In this document: piece by piece, positions 8,601 to 11,811 of the stretch
Numbering within the stretch: position 1 is the stretch's first letter
How the letters are laid out: each line of letters starts with the position of its first letter
Source of the DNA: SXXH01 sp041165735
Lineage (GTDB): Bacteria; Planctomycetota; UBA1135; GCA-002686595
DNA length: 11,811 nt
Direction of reading: 5' to 3'
NCBI GenBank assembly: GCA_046341775.1
Contig: JBKDQQ010000038.1
Span: forward strand, 1-11,811
Made by a program: the position numbers and the translations under genes
The notes under the pieces: model-generated
Databases searched by the model: none
Told to the model about the DNA's origin: nothing
What the model saw: only the letters and a program-made list of their open reading frames with translations

Positions 8601-9789
8601 TCTGCCCGACTCGTGCGAGCCCGACTGCAACGCCGACGGCACGATCGACGCCTGCGAGGCGGACTGCAACTCGGACGGCACGCCGGACGAGTGCCAGACG
8701 CTCGTCGATTGCAATGCCAACGGCGTGCCGGACCAGTGCGAGCTCGCCGGCGGGGCCGGAGACTGCGATGGGGACGGCCTGCTCGACGCGTGCGAGGTCG
8801 ACTGCGACGCCAACGGCGTTCCCGACCAGTGCGAGATCGCGGCGGCGCCGTACCTCGACGCCGACCTCGACGGGCAACTCGACAGCTGCACCTGCCTGCC
8901 GCGCGATCGCGGCGCGCCGGGCTCGCTGCTCGTGTACCCGCACTTCGACAACCGCGCTCCGTCGCGGACGCTCTTCACGGTGACCAACATCGACACGCAG
9001 CGCGCGATCGACGTGCACTTCGTGTTCATCGACGCGGAGACCTGCCTTGAGGCCAACTTCACGCGCCGACTCACGCCGCGCGACACGCTGAGCTTCCTGA
9101 CCTCCGCCATGAACCCGAACATGGTCGAGGGGTGGTGCTTCGCGTACGCGCAGGATCCCGCCACGGGCGCCGCCGCCAAGCACGACTTCCTCGTCGGACG
9201 ACTGAGCCGCGTCGACGGCGTGGCGCAGGTCGACTACGACCTGAACGCGGTGGTGTTCCGCGCCGTCGCCGGCCCCGCCACGGACGTGGATGGCGATGGT
9301 CTGCGCGACCTCGACGGCGTCGAGTACGAGGAGGCTCCCGACGAGATCCTCATCCCGCGCTTCTTCGCGCAGGACGAGCAGTTCTCGTCGGAGCTGCTGC
9401 TCCTCGCGCTGGGCGGCGGCGGTTCGTTCACGAACATCGTCGACCTGCGCGTCTACAACGACAACGAAGAGATCTTCTCGCTGCAGACGCAGTTCACGTG
9501 CTGGAGGAAGTCGCGGCTCGTCGACCTGAGTCCGCTCTTCACGCGCGACTACCTGTCGACCCGCACGAACTCGGATCCGAACGAGACGCGCCACGCACCT
9601 GGCGTCGAGACTGGTTGGATGAGCCTGGACGGACGCGTGGCGAGCTCGGGCTCGACGCGCATCGTCGACCCGGCCATCTACGCCGTGCTGGTCGAATCGA
9701 CGCCCGGTCGAGTGATCGCCGATCTGCCCTGGGAGCGCTGCTCGCAGGCGAATGGAGTCCTTCTGCCCGTCGGGACGACGGGCCAGTAG
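5653..9789 (+). CDS. Giant secreted protein: choice-of-anchor-E-like domain, thrombospondin-type-3-like repeats, C-terminal paralogue domain
   Basis: Exported protein of 1378 residues in three parts. A signal peptide (1 to ~27, ending LRAQA) leads into an N-terminal domain (~28-205) with YPKFDPANRVLVGV, an FESLDN strand and DGTLDFGGGSG, resembling the choice-of-anchor E domain of exported proteins. Residues ~207-1083 are Asp/Cys-rich repeats with about 49 motifs of the form DCDxDGxPDxC, with paired Cys eight residues apart, like calcium-binding thrombospondin type 3 repeats; nearly all motifs keep both Cys. Residues ~1084-1378 are a third copy of the domain found alone at 1938-2960 and 4598-5593: GSLLVYPHFDNR, C1131 in TCLEAN, the acidic loop DVDGDGLRDLDGVEYE from D1211, YNDNEE, C1283 in TCWRKS. 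This copy has an extra Cys pair (C1162, C1363). No C-terminal anchor such as PEP-CTERM is seen. It probably forms an elongated, calcium-stiffened extracellular stalk. It follows its paralogue by 59 bases and ends before a strong hairpin. Domain names come from remembered family patterns. Confidence 0.93.
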   Translation: MKPITTNLLAGVFFACAALSAPLRAQAPQEECHTRSVPQTTTAWLRQLTYPKFDPANRVLVGVRFTANGEIRGQAQFESLDNRATTVNVVFSATLQVQRPDASILLQTFPTYSTSEAVTAYDGTLDFGGGSGRTLPNLVATPPTEILNSTAPADLALFTGPAGAPGTIDLTGRATGASVATGPGNLVSAFAQTAGISVQVCYLWLPDCNNNGIPDAQDIANGAPDRYGPTTCTPDGIPDVCQPQADCDSDGLPDRCELAGNDCDNNQFPDNCQPDCDDDGQANACEILAGAADRYGPTTCTPDRIPDVCQPQADCDGDGLPDRCELAGNDCDNNQFPDNCQPDCDADGPADACEILAGAADRYGPTTCTPDGIPDNCQPQNDCDADGIPDRCEILAGAADRYGLTTCTPDGVPDVCQPQADCDSDGLPDRCELAGNDCDNNQFPDNCQPDCDRDGQAYDCEILAGAADRYGPTTCTPDGIPDNCQPQNDCDSDGLPDRCELAGNDCDNNQFPDNCQPDCDSDGQANACEILAGAADRYGVNTCAPDGIPDVCQPQPDCDSDGLPNSCELAGNDCDNNQFPDNCQPDCDNDGQANACEILAGAADRYGRTTCTPDGVPDVCQPQDDCDADGLPNRCELAGNDCDNNQFPDNCQPDCDGDGQADACELLAGAADRYGPTTCTPDGIPDVCQPQNDCDNDGLPDRCELAGNDCDSNQIPDNCQPDCDADGQANACEILAGAADRYGRTTCTPDGVPDVCQPQADCDGDGLPDRCELAGNDCDNNQIPDNCQVDCNNNGLADACEILAGAADRYGPTTCTPDGVLDACQPQPDCDGDGLPDRCEILAGAPDAYGVAGGVITCTPNGVPDSCEPAPDCDGDGLPDFCEILAGAADRYGKTGPSQIVCTPDGVPDACQPAADCDTDGLPDRCEIVGGAADNYGTGPNGRITCSPDRIPDICQPAPDCDADGFPDACELAGGASDCNANGLPDSCEPDCNADGTIDACEADCNSDGTPDECQTLVDCNANGVPDQCELAGGAGDCDGDGLLDACEVDCDANGVPDQCEIAAAPYLDADLDGQLDSCTCLPRDRGAPGSLLVYPHFDNRAPSRTLFTVTNIDTQRAIDVHFVFIDAETCLEANFTRRLTPRDTLSFLTSAMNPNMVEGWCFAYAQDPATGAAAKHDFLVGRLSRVDGVAQVDYDLNAVVFRAVAGPATDVDGDGLRDLDGVEYEEAPDEILIPRFFAQDEQFSSELLLLALGGGGSFTNIVDLRVYNDNEEIFSLQTQFTCWRKSRLVDLSPLFTRDYLSTRTNSDPNETRHAPGVETGWMSLDGRVASSGSTRIVDPAIYAVLVESTPGRVIADLPWERCSQANGVLLPVGTTGQ
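6271..8136 (+). repeat. In-gene tandem array of 204-base (68-residue) units with two 117-base short units
   Basis: Units start at 6271, 6475, 6679 (short), 6796, 7000, 7204, 7408, 7612, 7816 and 8020 (short). The eight long units are exactly 68 codons with no insertions or deletions; both short ones are exactly 39 codons. A long unit has four C-x8-C motifs: DCDxDGQANAC, TCTPDGIPDVC, DCDSDGLPDRC and DCDNNQFPDNC, giving eight Cys and several acidic loops per unit. Units are near-identical at the protein level, and many base differences fall at third codon positions. The first unit has Gln in place of the second Cys (GIPDAQ). Confidence 0.95.
8137..8901 (+). repeat. Diverged continuation of the repeat array
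   Basis: Here the regular period breaks down. Three units of 43, 44 and 44 residues (starting 8137, 8266 and 8398) carry small insertions after the Tyr-Gly of the linker. Seven single C-x8-C motifs of 13-18 residues follow from 8530 (for example DCNANGLPDSC, DCNSDGTPDEC, DCNANGVPDQC). The stretch ends with DADLDGQLDSC and a TCLP linker into the C-terminal domain. These look like older, diverged members of the array. Confidence 0.85.
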
Positions 9790-9847
9790 GGGAGAAGCGC
9801 ATGGCCGAGCCCGCGTGAACTCGCGCGCGGGTGGCCGGCATGCCTCA

Positions 9848-9886
9848 ACGCGGCGGAGTCCCTCGCGGGCTCCGCCGCGTCTTTCC
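9848..9886 (+). terminator. Strong hairpin terminator after the giant repeat-protein gene
   Basis: CGCGGCGGAG (9849-9858) pairs perfectly with CTCCGCCGCG (9870-9879); A9848 and T9880 extend the stem to 11 pairs around an 11-base loop. It is followed by CTTTCC, a short pyrimidine tail. It lies 58 bases after the stop codon and between convergent genes, so it may also block readthrough from the right-hand operon. Confidence 0.6.
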
Positions 9887-9966
9887 ACCACGCGTGCTTC
9901 CGTGCGTTCCGGCACTTTGTGCAGCCCACTCCGGTGCCGCACGGGCCCCGAGGTGCGGGCTCCGCC

Positions 9967-10008
9967 CAATGCGCCCAGCCCAATGCGCCCTGCACGATGC
10001 GCCCTGCA
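9967..10008. repeat. Three tandem 14-base repeats in the convergent intergenic region
   Basis: CAATGCGCCCAGCC, CAATGCGCCCTGCA and CGATGCGCCCTGCA lie head to tail at 9967, 9981 and 9995. The next 14 bases (GGATCGGTGCCCAC) may be a decayed fourth copy. They sit between the terminator at 9848 and the end of the leftward FAD-subunit gene. The rest of 9790-10103 shows no gene. Confidence 0.7.
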
Positions 10009-10103
10009 GGATCGGTGCCCACCAGGCAGCGCTGGCCAAGCAGCGCCGACGACACGACGCCGCAGCCGCAGTCGATCCACCTCCGCGCGCGAAGCGCGGC
10101 GCG

Positions 10104-11120
10104 TCACACGTGGTGCACGGGCCCGCAACCGCCCACGGCGGCTTCGATCGTGCGCCGCGCATACACGGGCACCATCTCGCGACGCCACTCGGGATCGCCG
10201 GGGATGTTGGGCATCGGGTGGCACAACTTGCGCGCCATGGCGGCGCAGGCTTCGACCGCGGCCGGCCAACCGCTCGAGGTGGTGTCGACGCCCACGAGCA
10301 GCTCGGCGCACTTGGCGAGTCGCAGGGGACGCGCCTGCAGCGCGACGCAGCACAGCTCGGCGCGCGCCACCCGCGAGCCTTCCAAGTCGAGGCGCACGGC
10401 GACGCCCCACAGGGGGAAGTCGATGGAGCCGCGTTCGCGCAGCTTGCCGTACGCCCCGCGATGGCCCGCGGGGGTGGGCGGCAGTTCGATCGCGACGAGG
10501 ATCTCGTCGTGCGGGAGCTTCTTGTTGCGGATGCCGTCGGCGAGCCACAGCTCGTCGATGGGCACGATGCGTTCCCCGCGCGTGGAGACGAAGCGCAGTC
10601 GGGCGTCGAGGCCCATCAAGGCCGGAGCCGTGTCGTTGCTGGCGGCGGCCACGCACTTGGACCCGCCCTCGACCACATGGCACTTGGTGCCGTCCTTCTT
10701 GAGGCACCAGCCCAGGGCCTGGCGCCAGAAGTGGCTCTGGTTGATCCACTGGCAGCGCGTGTCGAGCAGCACGTTGCCGCCCAGCGTGCCCATGTCGCGC
10801 AGTTGCGGCCCGGCCACGAGGGACGCGGCCTGCGCCAGCGCGGGGTGAGAACGGCGCAGCCGGTCGTCGGTGGCGATCGCCGCGAGGCGCGTCATCGCGC
10901 CGATGTGGATGCTCCCGTCCGCCAAGGGACGCACCCCCGCGAGCCCCGCCACGCGTTCGAGCGAGACGAGCACGGGCGGCGTCTCGATCTCGTGCTTCAT
11001 GTTCACGAGCAGATCCGTGCCGCCCGCCACCACGCGCGATCCTTCGTGCTCGGCGAGCAGGCGCGCCGCCTCCGCGACGGTGCGCGGCTCGAACAGTTCG
11101 AACTTGGGCAGTCGCAGCAT
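10104..11120 (-). CDS. FAD-binding subunit of a molybdenum hydroxylase family enzyme, 4-hydroxybenzoyl-CoA reductase beta-like
   Basis: Protein of 338 residues, about the normal length for the medium (FAD) subunit of the xanthine dehydrogenase family. The FAD-binding signature VVAGGTDLLVNMK (30-42) is followed by LRDMGTLGGNVLLDTRC (107-123). Between this and the SNDTAPAL segment (161-168) is an insertion with four cysteines, C123, C139, C147 and C156. Ordinary xanthine dehydrogenase FAD subunits lack it. In 4-hydroxybenzoyl-CoA reductase the beta subunit has such a loop, with the same Cys spacing as I remember it, holding an extra [4Fe-4S] cluster that helps deliver low-potential electrons for reductive removal of the ring hydroxyl. 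The function here is thus inferred by homology: electron input through FAD and Fe-S to a molybdenum subunit. The start follows the upstream subunit's stop by one base and has a good GGAGG. A different substrate is possible, because uncharacterised relatives share this loop. Confidence 0.88.
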   Translation of the reverse strand: MLRLPKFELFEPRTVAEAARLLAEHEGSRVVAGGTDLLVNMKHEIETPPVLVSLERVAGLAGVRPLADGSIHIGAMTRLAAIATDDRLRRSHPALAQAASLVAGPQLRDMGTLGGNVLLDTRCQWINQSHFWRQALGWCLKKDGTKCHVVEGGSKCVAAASNDTAPALMGLDARLRFVSTRGERIVPIDELWLADGIRNKKLPHDEILVAIELPPTPAGHRGAYGKLRERGSIDFPLWGVAVRLDLEGSRVARAELCCVALQARPLRLAKCAELLVGVDTTSSGWPAAVEACAAMARKLCHPMPNIPGDPEWRREMVPVYARRTIEAAVGGCGPVHHV

Positions 11121-11121
11121 C

Positions 11122-11811
11122 TCAGCGCGCCTCCGACGCGACGGGGGATCCGGCGCGTTGCTCGCGCAGCGCGGCCAGCACGCGGGCCGGCGTGAACGGC
11201 AGCTTCCGCAAGCGCACGCCCACCGCGTCGAACACGGCGTTGCTGATGGCGGGCAGCACGGGGTGCAGCGGGCCTTCGCCCGCCTCCTTGGCGCCGTAGG
11301 GGCCTTCGGGGTCGATGGACTCGACGATCAGCGCGCGGAACTCCGGCGTGTCGAGGCTGGTCGGGAGGCGGTAGTCGAGCAGCGACGGCCCGCGGTGCAG
11401 GCCGAAGCGGTTGACGTCGTGCTCCTCGTACAGCGCCTCGGCGAGGCCCATGTACGCGGAGCCTTCCATCTGGCCCGCGACGATCATCGGGTTGAGCGCA
11501 CGGCCGCAGTCGTGGGCGATCCACACGTCGTGCACGGTGATGCGGCCCGTCTCGGTGTCGACCGAGGCGTCGACCACGTGCGCGGTGAACGAGTAGGCGG
11601 GCGAGGCGCCGATCGTGCCGCCGCGGTAGTCCCCGCCGAGCTTCGGCGTGTTGTAGGAGCCGGTGGAGCCGAGCGTGTCGAACTTGGTCTCGGCGAGGTG
11701 GAAGGCCTCGACCGACGTGAGCGAGCGCGACGTGTCGTCGAGATCGATGACGAGCCCCTCGATCAGGCGCACCCGCGACGGCTCGCATTGCCACTTCTCG
11801 GCGACGGCGGC
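11122..11811 (-). CDS. Molybdopterin-binding large subunit, C-terminal part (4-hydroxybenzoyl-CoA reductase alpha-like), cut by window edge
   Basis: The last 229 codons of a leftward gene that enters from the right edge; its in-frame reading continues to base 11811 (AAVAEKWQCEPSR), so the GTG near 11772 is internal. It holds the C-terminal molybdenum-cofactor domain of the xanthine dehydrogenase family: GSYNTPKLGGDYRGG, SPAYSFTAHVVDASVD, IAHDCGRALNPMIVAGQMEG, YMGLAEALYEE and YGAKEAGEGPLHPVLPAISNA. The last carries the conserved Gly-x-x-x-Gly-Glu segment that supplies the active-site glutamate in this family. The order alpha then beta, one base apart, matches a translationally coupled operon. 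The [2Fe-2S] small subunit is not in the window and should lie beyond the right edge or elsewhere. The nature of the FAD subunit points to an aryl-CoA reductase rather than a xanthine dehydrogenase. Confidence 0.88.
   Translation of the reverse strand, partial: AAVAEKWQCEPSRVRLIEGLVIDLDDTSRSLTSVEAFHLAETKFDTLGSTGSYNTPKLGGDYRGGTIGASPAYSFTAHVVDASVDTETGRITVHDVWIAHDCGRALNPMIVAGQMEGSAYMGLAEALYEEHDVNRFGLHRGPSLLDYRLPTSLDTPEFRALIVESIDPEGPYGAKEAGEGPLHPVLPAISNAVFDAVGVRLRKLPFTPARVLAALREQRAGSPVASEAR
11130..11134 (-). promoter_or_regulatory. Shine-Dalgarno of the FAD-subunit gene
   Basis: On the minus strand GGAGG lies nine bases before the ATG at 11120, inside the last codons of the upstream subunit. The upstream TGA is separated from this ATG by one G (TGAGATG), favouring coupled translation. 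It fixes the start, and shows that this genome does use Shine-Dalgarno sequences although the secreted-protein genes lack them. Confidence 0.7.

Noticed and set aside
5257..10749. A leftward open frame of 1830 codons opposite the giant gene and part of the FAD-subunit region
   Set aside because: It is a by-product of GC-rich repeats: the antisense translation is a monotonous Val/Ala/Arg sequence, while the rightward frame has a signal peptide, paired cysteines and recognisable domains.

Overview
This is a GC-rich bacterial window with no sign of mobile elements, CRISPR, tRNA or rRNA. The closest match I can suggest is Planctomycetota, probably an uncultured lineage. The reasons are a very large secreted protein built from Asp/Cys-rich thrombospondin-type-3-like repeats of the DCDxDGxPDxC kind, a choice-of-anchor-E-like exported domain, an FG-GAP propeller lipoprotein, and several confident genes that start without a Shine-Dalgarno sequence. 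This assignment is inference; Acidobacteriota or Myxococcota cannot be excluded from the sequence alone.

Layout, left to right. The first ~180 bases hold no confident gene, although one rightward frame stays open from the edge to 212. A leftward gene (1488 to 184) encodes an FG-GAP/VCBS beta-propeller lipoprotein. It is divergent from a rightward series across a ~450-base control region. The rightward series is: a secreted 340-residue protein (1938-2960); a small NTF2-like lipoprotein (3114-3632); ~965 bases without a recognisable gene; a second secreted protein of 331 residues paralogous to the first (4598-5593); and, 59 bases later, a 1378-residue secreted multidomain protein (5653-9789). 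The last one has three parts: an N-terminal choice-of-anchor-E-like domain, ~877 residues of calcium-binding-type repeats, and a C-terminal third copy of the domain that makes up the whole of the two stand-alone paralogues. A strong terminator-like hairpin follows it.

From the right edge a leftward operon enters. It holds the C-terminal part of a molybdopterin-binding large subunit of the xanthine dehydrogenase family, followed one base later by its FAD-binding subunit. The FAD subunit carries a four-cysteine insertion that is the hallmark of the 4-hydroxybenzoyl-CoA reductase beta subunit, so the pair looks like a reductase of that type rather than an ordinary xanthine dehydrogenase.

The left and centre therefore form an envelope/extracellular cluster: lipoproteins plus three members of one exported, apparently uncharacterised domain family. 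The right edge is a separate metabolic operon. The most novel signal is the three-copy domain family and its fusion to the tandem repeat array. Its function cannot be read from the sequence; a cell-surface or extracellular structural or adhesive role is the simplest guess.
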